The notes under the pieces: model-generated
Told to the model about the DNA's origin: nothing
Database searches by the model: none
What the model saw: only the letters and a program-made list of their open reading frames with translations
Assembly (NCBI GenBank): GCA_963205465.1
Contig: CAUJKG010000432.1
Location: 1-20,287, forward strand
DNA length: 20,287 nucleotides
Source of the DNA: Pseudomonadota bacterium
Lineage (GTDB): Bacteria > Pseudomonadota > Alphaproteobacteria > Rhizobiales > Xanthobacteraceae
Direction: 5' to 3'
Shown here: positions 6,659 through 14,035 of the stretch, one piece after another
Numbering within the stretch: the stretch's first letter is position 1
Layout: the number at the start of each line of letters is the position of its first letter
Program-made: the position numbers and the translations under genes

Positions 6659-7951
6659 TCAGGATTTTGTGGAATCGACCTTGCGCCGGCGCGCGGACGA
6701 CCCGGCAGAAGCCCGGTCGTTCAGCTTCGAAAATAGCGCATCGGCATTGCCGTCGAATAAAGTGAGCGCACCTTGCGCCTTCGCGGTTGCTTCCACATCC
6801 TTCAGGCCGCTGGCGGTAAGCAGCGCGACGACGGTGTCGTGTTTCTTGATGTGGCCGCTTTCAAGAAACTGCGCCACTGCAGCGAGGGCTCCAGCCGCGG
6901 CGGGTTCGACATAGAGTCCTTCGGTCTCCGCGAGGTTCTCTTGCCATGTGAGAATCGCCTCATTGGACACCGTCGTGGCGCTGCCGCCCGACTGTCGCAG
7001 CACGTGTAATGCCTGGTAGGTGCTGCGCGTTGCCGAAGTGGATTTTGCGATGGTGTCGTGCGTATTCGGCATGTCCGGCAAGGCGTCGCCGCCGCTCTGC
7101 AGCGCCGCGCCGAGCGAGCCGTAAATTTCCGCTGCCATCATCCGGGGAAGGCGGTCGATCCAGCCGAGCAGCAGCATTTCCTGAAAGCCGCGCCACATGC
7201 CGATCAGCGCGTCGCCGTAACAAACCGGCAATACGCAGTAGTCCGGCACTCGCCAGTCGTTCTGCTCGGCAATCTCGTAAGCGAGCGTTTTATACCCTTC
7301 GATGCCGTAAGGGTTGCTGCCGACCACCGGCCCGAAGAACGGCGATGTCGGAAACCAGCCGAAATCCTGCACCGCGCGCTGCATCAAAGGCCAGCGATCC
7401 GCCTTGTTCTCGACTGCGATGACATCGGCGCCATAGGCTCTCATCTGCGTGAGCAGCGGACCGGTCGCGCTTTTCGCGGTGAATATGATGCAAGGCAAAC
7501 CGGCTTTGGCTGCGTAAGCTGCGGCGGCAGCGCCGGCATTGCCGGTTGAGCTCGAGACGATTGCCGGTGCGGAAATCTTTTTCGCAACAGAGACCGCGAT
7601 ACACGCCAGGCGATCCTTGAATGACGCGGTCGGGTTTCTCGTCTCGTCCTTGGCAAACAAGCCTTCAATACCGAGGGCGCGGCCGATCGAGGTCAGGTGA
7701 TGAAGCGGTGAGCCGCCTTCGCCGAGGCTGACTGCTTCTTTCCGCGAAACGGGAAGAAAATCGCCGTAACGCCACAAGCCGGAACCTTTAAGAGCATCCC
7801 GGCTGGGCAGCGAGGTGAGGAAGCCTTCGCCATAATCGACCACGAGGTTGCTCGGTGCATCCCGATTGCATTTCCCGCAGTCGCGCGCATAGTCAAGCGG
7901 TCCATACGGGGCATTGCATCGTAAACAGCGCAGGCCGATAGTTGCTGCCAT
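6659..7951 (-). CDS. Threonine-synthase-like PLP-dependent enzyme (fold type II)
   Basis: This cytoplasmic PLP enzyme belongs to the tryptophan-synthase-beta/threonine-synthase superfamily. From ATG 7951 it has 430 residues. The N-terminus carries a zinc-ribbon-like CLRC...CGKC, common in this thrC-like subgroup. The PLP lysine is in NPTASFKDRL (K113), and the phosphate loop is STGNAGAAAA. A longer frame from GTG 8023 would give 454 residues, but that codon lies in a perfect palindromic operator and adds non-conserved sequence. ATG 7951 has GGATGA six bases ahead. Housekeeping threonine synthase usually sits with homoserine genes; here it is divergent from an IclR regulator in a catabolic setting. 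It may therefore act on another hydroxy- or phospho-amino acid, for example as a lyase or dehydratase. The exact reaction is unknown. Confidence 0.85.
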   Translation of the reverse strand: MAATIGLRCLRCNAPYGPLDYARDCGKCNRDAPSNLVVDYGEGFLTSLPSRDALKGSGLWRYGDFLPVSRKEAVSLGEGGSPLHHLTSIGRALGIEGLFAKDETRNPTASFKDRLACIAVSVAKKISAPAIVSSSTGNAGAAAAAYAAKAGLPCIIFTAKSATGPLLTQMRAYGADVIAVENKADRWPLMQRAVQDFGWFPTSPFFGPVVGSNPYGIEGYKTLAYEIAEQNDWRVPDYCVLPVCYGDALIGMWRGFQEMLLLGWIDRLPRMMAAEIYGSLGAALQSGGDALPDMPNTHDTIAKSTSATRSTYQALHVLRQSGGSATTVSNEAILTWQENLAETEGLYVEPAAAGALAAVAQFLESGHIKKHDTVVALLTASGLKDVEATAKAQGALTLFDGNADALFSKLNDRASAGSSARRRKVDSTKS

Positions 7952-8003
7952 GATTTCATCCGGACGGCCGTCCCCTTCGGCAGTGATTGACAGCAGGGGA
8001 TAG

Positions 8004-8026
8004 AATGTGCCGTATTTCGGCACATT
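8004..8026. promoter_or_regulatory. Palindromic operator, site A (iclR/PLP-enzyme divergent region)
   Basis: A perfect 9-bp inverted repeat, AATGTGCCG-TATTT-CGGCACATT, lies between the divergent PLP-enzyme and iclR genes. Its core GTGCC-N7-GGCAC (8007-8023) has the same layout as three other sites in the window. The place fits autoregulation by the neighbouring IclR protein and control of the PLP-enzyme gene. Binding is inferred. Confidence 0.65.
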
Positions 8027-8115
8027 GTTTCAATCACGAGTAAATCGTCAGGCGATAGGAGTGTCAAGCGAACCGCTTTTCGCATCCTCGCCATATATTG
8101 TCAGGACAGAAGCGA

Positions 8116-8943
8116 ATGCCCGCTACGATTACCGGACACGGAGAAAATCAGTCGGTCACCCGCGCGATCGATATCCTCAATCTCCTCGCCGACAATGCCG
8201 AGCCGCTTGGCGTGCGGGAAATTGCACGACGTTTTGACCTGCCGGCAAGCAATGTGCAGCGTCTGATTAAAACCTTGGCAAAGGCAGGATTTCTTGAGCA
8301 GGCGGGCGATACGTTACGATACAGTATCGGCTATCGCGCATTTCAGGTCGGCAATGCTTTCGTCGAACGGAGCAGCCTTTACAGCGCGGTGACGCCGGAG
8401 CTTTATACGCTGGCGAGCAATCACATCACAGGATTTCTTGGCGTGCTGAGAGATCGCAGCGTGGTATATCTCTCCACGGTGCAGAGCGAGGGCCCGGTAG
8501 CGATTACCCACCGGCCGGGGTCGCAGACGCATCTGCACTCGACTGCGATGGGGAAGGCGCTGCTTGCCGAAATGAGCGATGACGCCATTCGCGCCTTGTT
8601 GGGTGCGAAGCCGTTGTTGCAGCTGACGCCGCGAACCAAAATATCCTTACCGCAGTTGATGAAGGACATCGAGGTGATTCGAAAGCTCGGTTACGCGACG
8701 AGCGAGGAAGAAAACAGACAGGGGTTCTTCTCGGTCGGCGCCGTCGTCAGAGACGTCAGCAATAGGGCGATCGCTGTCATCAGCGGTGCTGTGCCGGCGG
8801 CATTCATGAAGGCCAATGATCGTGCGATCATCGCGCAGCAGGTGCTGGAGGCGGCGCAGCGTGCGTCGCGCAAGCTCGGTATGCGCAACATTCCGAATGT
8901 GCCCGCTGCGATGCGAAGAAAGAGTCCGGCCAGAGGGCGCTGA
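8116..8943 (+). CDS. IclR-family transcriptional regulator
   Basis: This is a DNA-binding regulator with an N-terminal winged helix-turn-helix and a C-terminal ligand-sensing domain. From ATG 8116 it has 275 residues. SVTRAIDILNLLADN and GVREIARRFDLPASNVQRLI form the helix-turn-helix. LHSTAMGKALLAEM in the middle and EEENRQGFFSVGAVV further on are typical of the IclR effector domain. An in-frame TTG at 8098 is possible, but ATG 8116 has AGGA nine bases ahead. It is divergent from the PLP enzyme and precedes the Bug binding protein. The perfect palindrome at 8004-8026 is its likely own operator. IclR proteins often control aromatic or organic-acid breakdown and can repress or activate. The ligand here is unknown. 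Confidence 0.93.
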   Translation: MPATITGHGENQSVTRAIDILNLLADNAEPLGVREIARRFDLPASNVQRLIKTLAKAGFLEQAGDTLRYSIGYRAFQVGNAFVERSSLYSAVTPELYTLASNHITGFLGVLRDRSVVYLSTVQSEGPVAITHRPGSQTHLHSTAMGKALLAEMSDDAIRALLGAKPLLQLTPRTKISLPQLMKDIEVIRKLGYATSEEENRQGFFSVGAVVRDVSNRAIAVISGAVPAAFMKANDRAIIAQQVLEAAQRASRKLGMRNIPNVPAAMRRKSPARGR

Positions 8944-9382
8944 CGCTCTTCTTGCTTATTCCGGATTTTGGCCGGGTCCGGACGCATGCCGGTTTGATCC
9001 GCGGCACCCTGCATAGATTTCGCTTGTCTGCTCGCATGAGCATCGTCTGCCCAAGTATTTGGCGGCTGATTGACTCACCTTATGCAGACTGTAAGCTGAA
9101 TTAGTACATTGTGCCGATTATTGGAACGCATGGAAAAGCCGGTTGCTCAGCTTCGAATGATGATCGGTTCTGACGGGCTCGATCAGTTTGGTTCGCGTTT
9201 GCGCGCTGAGGATCGCAAGTCTCGCCTTCATCAAAAACGGGTTGCGTAATGATGACGTCCTTTGTCGCGAGATACGAATGCGTCTCCGTTTCGCGGTCTC
9301 TATCTCTGGCTCGTATCTTGCATTTTGGTTTTGACCTGTCGGTACCGAACAAGCAGTCCTTGCAGTTAGAAGGGGAGAAAAA
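8944..9382 (+). other. Long leader region ahead of the Bug binding-protein gene
   Basis: These 439 bases hold no convincing gene. They contain a candidate promoter (TTGACT 9070-9075, TAAGCT 9092-9097) and operator site B just after it. From there the mRNA would have about 275 untranslated bases before the ATG. No known riboswitch core was recognised. A second possible start is TTGACC near 9342. Confidence 0.5.
9070..9127 (+). promoter_or_regulatory. Candidate promoter with operator site B
   Basis: TTGACT (9070-9075) and TAAGCT (9092-9097) are separated by 16 bases. The site GTGCC-GATTATT-GGAAC (9111-9127) covers the first transcribed bases. It is an imperfect inverted repeat (one arm mismatch) with the same left arm as site A and the same right arm as site C. 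Its position would suit repression by the IclR protein encoded just upstream. Confidence 0.45.
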
Positions 9383-10348
9383 ATGCGTGTCCTAAAATTC
9401 ACCGCGGCCATAGCCGGCTTACTCGCGTCGGCTTTCGCGTCGCAGGCTTCGGATTATCCGAAGCACCCAATCCAGATCGTGGTTCCGTTCACGGCTGGAG
9501 GAAACACGGATGCTGTTGCGCGCCTGCTGGCGGAGCGCATGCAGGTTTCGTTGAAGCAGCCTGTCGCGGTTGTGAACCGGCCGGGTGCCGGGACCAACAT
9601 CGGCGCGTCCTCGGTCGCTTCGGCGGAACCCGACGGCTACACGATGCTGCTGAATGCGCCGGCGTCGTTCGTGATCAACCAGTTCATCTATAACAGTCTG
9701 ACCTATAACCCCGACACGGCATTCACGCCGGCATGTCTTGCCGCGAAATTTCCCAACGTCCTGGTGGTGCACCCGTCGGTGGGCGTAAAGACGATTCAAG
9801 AGTTGATCGCCAAGGCCAAGGCAAATCCCGGAAAGCTCAGCTATGCGATTGCGGGGATTGGTGCGACCAGCCATCTCGCCGCCGCACTATTCTCCGAAAT
9901 GGCGGGGATCGACGCCGCGGCGATTACTTATAAGGGCACTTCGCAGTCGGTGATCGATCTTATCGCCGGACGCGTCGATTTCACCATCGATAACCTTGGG
10001 CCAATTCTGCCTCATATCAAGGCAGGGAAGTTGATCGCCCTTGGCGTGTCAACCAGCGAGCCGGTCTCGCTGTTGCCGGATGTACCGACCATCAGCTCGG
10101 TGCTGAAAGGCTACGAATTGAGTTCCTGGAACATGCTGGCCTTGCCGGCGAAAAGTCCGAAGGAAATCGTCGATGTCATCAGTAAGGAATGCAATCGCAT
10201 CATTCACCTGCCTGAGGTCGCAGAAAAGATGCGCGCGTTCGGTTCCGAACCGGTTGGCGGTACGCCGGAGCAGATGCAGGAATTCCTGAAAGCCGAACGT
10301 GTCCGCTGGGAGAATGCGGTCAAGGCAGCAAAAATTCCAAAGCAGTAA
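9383..10348 (+). CDS. Bug/TctC-type periplasmic solute-binding protein
   Basis: This is a periplasmic binding protein of the Bug family, linked to tripartite tricarboxylate transporters, and it binds carboxylates or similar small acids. It has 321 residues, the usual length, with a Sec signal peptide MRVLKFTAAIAGLLASAFAS and likely cleavage after ASQA (residue 22). Family motifs are YPKHPIQIVVPFTAGGNTDA, NRPGAGTNIGA, EPDGYTMLL, HPSVGVKT, GKLSYAIAGIGATSHLA and LLPDVPTISS. AGGGGAG lies five bases ahead of the ATG. No tctA or tctB membrane gene is nearby, so it is an orphan, as many Bug proteins are. It is followed directly by a strong terminator, so it ends its transcript. The ligand is unknown. 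Confidence 0.93.
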   Translation: MRVLKFTAAIAGLLASAFASQASDYPKHPIQIVVPFTAGGNTDAVARLLAERMQVSLKQPVAVVNRPGAGTNIGASSVASAEPDGYTMLLNAPASFVINQFIYNSLTYNPDTAFTPACLAAKFPNVLVVHPSVGVKTIQELIAKAKANPGKLSYAIAGIGATSHLAAALFSEMAGIDAAAITYKGTSQSVIDLIAGRVDFTIDNLGPILPHIKAGKLIALGVSTSEPVSLLPDVPTISSVLKGYELSSWNMLALPAKSPKEIVDVISKECNRIIHLPEVAEKMRAFGSEPVGGTPEQMQEFLKAERVRWENAVKAAKIPKQ

Positions 10349-10369
10349 AGTTCTGGAATGAAATTACGG

Positions 10370-10402
10370 AAGGCCGGTGCGAACCGGCCTTCTTTTTATT
10401 TT
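10370..10402 (+). terminator. Rho-independent terminator of the Bug protein gene
   Basis: A perfect 8-bp stem AAGGCCGG-TGCGAA-CCGGCCTT is followed by CTTTTTATTTT, starting 22 bases after the stop codon. This is a textbook terminator on the plus strand. On the minus strand it lies after the convergent D-threonine-aldolase-like gene, but no U-run follows there. Confidence 0.93.
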
Positions 10403-10419
10403 ACCTGCTTTTGCTTTCC

Positions 10420-11559
10420 TTACGCATCGCCATATCGCGCGCCGATGCGCCATTTATGGACCTCGTTGCGATCCACGACGTGATAGGCCGCATGCAGATT
10501 GACCGTCGGATCGCAATGCGTAGTGACGATCAGGACGCGATCTCCGAGCTTCGGCGCAGGATGTCCCTCCGGAATGGAAATCACACCATGCTCGTCGCCG
10601 GCAAAGCGGTATTTCGCGCCGCGCGGTAGTCCGATCATATTCGCCGGCGGCGGCCCATTGGTGGCGAGTGCCTTGGTCCCGGCATCGACCGTGACTTGCC
10701 CGGACCGATTGACGGAAACGACCGTCGCAAGCACGAACAGGCTGGTTTCGAATGCAGGCACCGCGCCTGCCTCGTCGAGCACCTGCGCATAGTCGGAATC
10801 CATGAACACGTAGGATCCGACCTGTAGTTCGTTATAGGGGCCGGCGCTGTCCTGCAGATAGGTGCCGGTGCCGCTGCCGCTCACCAGACGGGGAGGCAGG
10901 TCGTTCGCGGCAAGCGCTTCGGTAAAGTCGCGCAGCACTCCGGCTGCTTCCGCTGCGGCGTGTTTGCGCTCCAGCGGCGCGTGAACGTGCTGCGCATGCC
11001 CGGCAAATCCCTGCACACCGGCAAAGGTGAGCCGCTCGTCGTTAGCAATCATCTGCGCAAGGCGCAGGCCCTCGGCGGTATCCGTGATCCCGGTCCGCAG
11101 GTGACCGATATCCACGTCGATGGCGACCGCGAGTTTTCTCTCGCCGGGCCGCAATGCCGCAGCCAGCATTTCTATCTGTCTGGCGTGATCGACAACGACC
11201 GTGATGCCGTGCTCGCGATTGATCCGGGCGATACGCGACGCTTTCGATGCGCCTACCTGTGGCGCGGTCAGCAGAAGCCCGCCGATCCCCGCGGAAGCAA
11301 GCATCTCCGCTTCCGCGACGGTGGCGCAGGCAATGCCAATCGCGCCAGCGTTATGCTGAAGCCTGGCGATATCGACGGATTTATGGGTCTTGGCATGAGG
11401 CCGCAGCGCGAGGCCGCGCTTTTTCGCTTCGGCCGCCATTTTATCGATGTTGCGCGTCAGCGCCGCGAAATCGACGACCAGCGCCGGGGTTTCGATCTCG
11501 CGCAGGATCGCCTGCTGCGGCGAAAGGGGGCTTCGATCCGATCCGGTATCTGTTGTCAA
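10420..11559 (-). CDS. D-threonine aldolase / D-serine dehydratase-like PLP enzyme
   Basis: This is a fold-type III PLP enzyme (alanine-racemase-like barrel plus metal-binding C-terminal domain). Relatives split beta-hydroxy-D-amino acids to glycine and an aldehyde, or deaminate D-serine. The 379 residues show TPALVVDFAAL (24-34), the PLP lysine in RPHAKTHK (K57), SGSGTGTY in the middle, and C-terminal metal ligands at H324 (DEHG) and in HCD (348-350). The H-x-D spacing fits D-threonine aldolase better than the H-x-C reported for D-serine dehydratases. The start is probably TTG 11559 behind a G-rich ribosome site. It is last in an operon with the LLM and M24 genes (52-base gap). If it yields glycine, the gcv operon could use the product, but this is only a suggestion. 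Confidence 0.88.
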   Translation of the reverse strand: MTTDTGSDRSPLSPQQAILREIETPALVVDFAALTRNIDKMAAEAKKRGLALRPHAKTHKSVDIARLQHNAGAIGIACATVAEAEMLASAGIGGLLLTAPQVGASKASRIARINREHGITVVVDHARQIEMLAAALRPGERKLAVAIDVDIGHLRTGITDTAEGLRLAQMIANDERLTFAGVQGFAGHAQHVHAPLERKHAAAEAAGVLRDFTEALAANDLPPRLVSGSGTGTYLQDSAGPYNELQVGSYVFMDSDYAQVLDEAGAVPAFETSLFVLATVVSVNRSGQVTVDAGTKALATNGPPPANMIGLPRGAKYRFAGDEHGVISIPEGHPAPKLGDRVLIVTTHCDPTVNLHAAYHVVDRNEVHKWRIGARYGDA

Positions 11560-11585
11560 AGCACCCCCCGGGTTTGCCCGGTGCT
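11560..11585 (-). promoter_or_regulatory. Intercistronic hairpin over the aldolase ribosome site
   Basis: The minus strand folds AGCAC...GTGCT around an inner CGGG/CCCG pair directly before the TTG start at 11559. The G-run that would act as ribosome site lies in the 3' arm. It may lower translation of the aldolase-like gene unless ribosomes from the LLM gene open it. Confidence 0.3.
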
Positions 11586-11611
11586 GCCGGCCGCAGTTTT
11601 TCGTGCCGCCC

Positions 11612-12613
11612 TCAGCTTACGTGCGGCATGACCTCTTCGGCGAACCAGTGCAGCTGTTCGAGTAATTCGGTTTCGCTGTTTACCGCAACTGCCATGGCGG
11701 CGCAGTGGTCGACGCCCATCTTCTTGAGCAGGTGGATTTTCTCAATGATGTGTTCCGGCGACCCGACCAGGTTGGCCGTTACCTGATAGGTCGGATCGCG
11801 CCCGGTGTGAGCAAGCGAAACGCGGTGAGCGACAAGTCCGCTCTGCATATAGGTTTTTTCCGCTTCTTCCTGCGTCTTGCCGACCAGCAGCGAGAATTGC
11901 GGAGCCACCTCAATTTCCTTCGGGTCGCGGCCCAGCGAACGCGCGTGCTTATGTAGCGACTGGATGCGTTCCTCGATCTCGTGGAGCGGCCGCCAGCCCG
12001 GCAACCAGCCCTGGCCGATTTCGGCCGCCCGCTCCACGGTCTTGAGGCTGTGACCGCCTATGTAAAGCGGGAACGGGTTCTGGAGAGGCTTCGGAAACAT
12101 CTCGATGTCTTTGTAGGAGTAATATTTCCCGCTGAACGAAGAAATCTTTTCCGTCGTGAGTTTGCGGAAAATCTCGAGGCCTTCCTCCATCATGGTGCCG
12201 CGGTGGGGACTCGGGTAGCGATTTCCGACCCAGGCCTCGAACTCTTCGCGATAGGCGCCGAGCCCGACCGCCATCATGAAGCGGCCGCCCGACATCTGGT
12301 CGATGGTTGCAACCTGTTTGGCGAGATAGACCGGCTCGCGATTGGGCATAACCAGAAGCGCCGTGCCGACGCGCAGCTTCGTGGTCGCCTGCGCGATCAT
12401 CGCAAGCGTGATGAGCACGTCATAGAAGTTCGGCGAACCTTTCACGTGGTCGCGAACGTAAACCGGCGGGGTGATGTGATCATTGCCCCACACGGAATCG
12501 TAGCCCAGCCGCTCGGCCAGCTGTGCCTGGGTGATCAGGCCTTGCGGCTTGCAGAAATCGACCGGATAAACCAGCCCTTCATAGCCGGTTGAGAGGCAGA
12601 CCGAGAATTTCAT
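11612..12613 (-). CDS. LLM-class flavin-dependent oxidoreductase
   Basis: This belongs to the luciferase-like monooxygenase (bacterial luciferase/F420-oxidoreductase) superfamily, soluble TIM-barrel enzymes that use reduced FMN or F420. It has 333 residues. It shows LAERLGYDSVWGNDHI near residues 32-47, VGTALLVMPNREPVYLAKQV (82-101), DQMSGGRFMMAVGLG and PLYIGGHS, the usual family blocks. Which flavin and substrate it uses cannot be told. It is second in the operon M24-LLM-aldolase (49 bases after the M24 gene). A second, distantly related LLM gene lies in the divergent operon at 17700-18731, which suggests that two flavin steps belong to the same pathway. Confidence 0.9.
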   Translation of the reverse strand: MKFSVCLSTGYEGLVYPVDFCKPQGLITQAQLAERLGYDSVWGNDHITPPVYVRDHVKGSPNFYDVLITLAMIAQATTKLRVGTALLVMPNREPVYLAKQVATIDQMSGGRFMMAVGLGAYREEFEAWVGNRYPSPHRGTMMEEGLEIFRKLTTEKISSFSGKYYSYKDIEMFPKPLQNPFPLYIGGHSLKTVERAAEIGQGWLPGWRPLHEIEERIQSLHKHARSLGRDPKEIEVAPQFSLLVGKTQEEAEKTYMQSGLVAHRVSLAHTGRDPTYQVTANLVGSPEHIIEKIHLLKKMGVDHCAAMAVAVNSETELLEQLHWFAEEVMPHVS

Positions 12614-12662
12614 AACCTTATTCCTCTTCGAGAAACCGCAGTACGAGCTTGCAATAACGCAA

Positions 12663-13847
12663 TCACAGGATGCGCAATGCCGTCGGCAGGCTCATCAATG
12701 ATGCGGCGCCATTGTTGGTCACGCGAACCATGTCTTCGACCTGCAGGCCGGCGAAGCCAAGTTCGTAGTAGGGAGTTTCGACGCAGATCACCATGTTCTC
12801 TTCCAGAACATCGGTGGAGCTTTCCGAAATGTTGGGCGGATCGTAGCCGTCGACGCCAATACCGTGGCCGACATGACTCCGCGCGAAATGCGGAATGCCT
12901 TCCTTCTGCACGGTTGCGACGATTTCCTTGAAGAGCTCGGATACTTTCAGTCCCGGCTTGATGATATCGTAGCCGCGCAGCACGCCCTTTTCGACGGCGC
13001 GGTAGTATTTCGCGATCTTCGGCGCGGGCTCGCCGAGGCTCGCGCCGCGCGACATGTCGGAGCGGTAATTGCGGTAACGGCCGCCGACGTCGAACCGGAT
13101 CAGATCGCCCCGTTTCAATTTCCGGTCCGAGGGCTGCACGTTGATCATGGCGCTGCGATTGCCGAAGCCGATGCAGCCGACCACGGGGGCGGCGTCGTCA
13201 TGTGCAAGGCTTGCGTTGAACGCGCGAAGCATTTCGCGCTCGGTTACGCCTTCGGCGGCGATGTTGAGCGCGGCATCGATCGCCCGTTCGGTTATGCGGG
13301 CGGCCTTCTGGAGAATCTCGATTTCACCCGGCGTTTTGACCGAGCGGACGCGCTCGAAGAGCGAAAAGCAGCGGACGAATTTGACGTCGGGCAGGGCTGC
13401 CGTAAGCTGCTCCATGCATTGGGGGGTAATGCCCATCTCGTCGATACCGACGGTGCCGCGGGTCAACCCTTTTTCCTTCATCGCCGTGACCAGCGCGTCG
13501 ACGGAGTCCTTGTACGCGGTACTGCCGAAGAGTTGCTGCTGAAGCACGTCACCCGCGTCCAGCGTCGCGGAAGAATCCACGTCGATCTGGAAGTAACCGT
13601 AGCGGCGAACTTCGCGTATCCACGGTTGCTGATCCGGAATCAAATCCAGAATGCCGGAATTGGCGATGATGCAAGGCTGGGCAGTCTCGCGGGGAAACAG
13701 TACATAAGCCTGCGGACCGCGCCGGACCCATTGCGACATTGCCCAGAACCCGCTGAGATAGGTCACGTTCTCCGGACAGGTGGCGATGACAGCGTCGAGA
13801 TTATTTTTTGCGATGAAATCTTTGAGGCGGGGGATGTTTGCGAGCAT
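12663..13847 (-). CDS. M24-family metallopeptidase (Xaa-Pro aminopeptidase/creatinase-like)
   Basis: This has the pita-bread fold: residues 1-160 form the N-terminal creatinase domain (VTYLSGFWAMSQW, 28-40) and residues 170-394 the catalytic domain. The five expected metal ligands are present: D253 (RFDVGG), D264 (SDMSRG), H328 (HVGHGIG), E357 (VETPYYE) and E371 (QVEDMV). A metal-dependent hydrolase is therefore likely. Relatives cleave Xaa-Pro peptides, creatine or ectoine; in catabolic clusters they often hydrolyse a C-N bond of a small molecule rather than peptides. At 394 residues it is of normal length. It is first in its operon, with operator site D 25 bases ahead of the ATG. The substrate is unknown. 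Confidence 0.92.
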   Translation of the reverse strand: MLANIPRLKDFIAKNNLDAVIATCPENVTYLSGFWAMSQWVRRGPQAYVLFPRETAQPCIIANSGILDLIPDQQPWIREVRRYGYFQIDVDSSATLDAGDVLQQQLFGSTAYKDSVDALVTAMKEKGLTRGTVGIDEMGITPQCMEQLTAALPDVKFVRCFSLFERVRSVKTPGEIEILQKAARITERAIDAALNIAAEGVTEREMLRAFNASLAHDDAAPVVGCIGFGNRSAMINVQPSDRKLKRGDLIRFDVGGRYRNYRSDMSRGASLGEPAPKIAKYYRAVEKGVLRGYDIIKPGLKVSELFKEIVATVQKEGIPHFARSHVGHGIGVDGYDPPNISESSTDVLEENMVICVETPYYELGFAGLQVEDMVRVTNNGAASLMSLPTALRIL

Positions 13848-13871
13848 GAGACCAATTGGCGATCTAAAGAG

Positions 13872-13890
13872 TGTTCTAGTAACTAGAACA
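13872..13890. promoter_or_regulatory. Palindromic operator, site D (upstream of M24 operon)
   Basis: A perfect 9-bp inverted repeat, TGTTCTAGT-A-ACTAGAACA, sits 25-43 bases ahead of the M24 ATG. Its core GTTCT-N7-AGAAC (13873-13889) matches the layout of sites A, B and C. A TTGACT on the minus strand (13929-13924) may be the -35 box, which would place the site over or just after the transcription start. Confidence 0.6.
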
Positions 13891-13936
13891 TTGTCTCAAC
13901 AAGCTGGTAGCCGGGCCAATAGAAGTCAATAGCAAT

Positions 13937-13996
13937 TTGACAACGCGAATGCGCAATGCAATTTTTAATTCGAAACAGTGTTTCAAATAGTGGAAC
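13937..13996 (+). promoter_or_regulatory. Candidate promoter with operator site C (molybdenum-enzyme operon)
   Basis: TTGACA (13937-13942) is followed about 17 bases later by an AT-rich stretch (ATTTTTAAT, 13961-13969) that can serve as -10. Then come two overlapping inverted repeats: GAAAC-AGT-GTTTC (13972-13984) and GTTTC-AAATAGT-GGAAC (13980-13996). The second has the same 17-bp layout as sites A, B and D. The first coding base is 40 bases further on. Confidence 0.45.
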
Positions 13997-14035
13997 GTAC
14001 AAGGCGATCTTGCACGGCCGAAATCGGGGCATAGT

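Noticed and set aside
12864..13886. 340-residue open frame on the plus strand
   Set aside because: It is the antisense shadow of the M24 gene, with no family features and a low-complexity, charge-rich composition.
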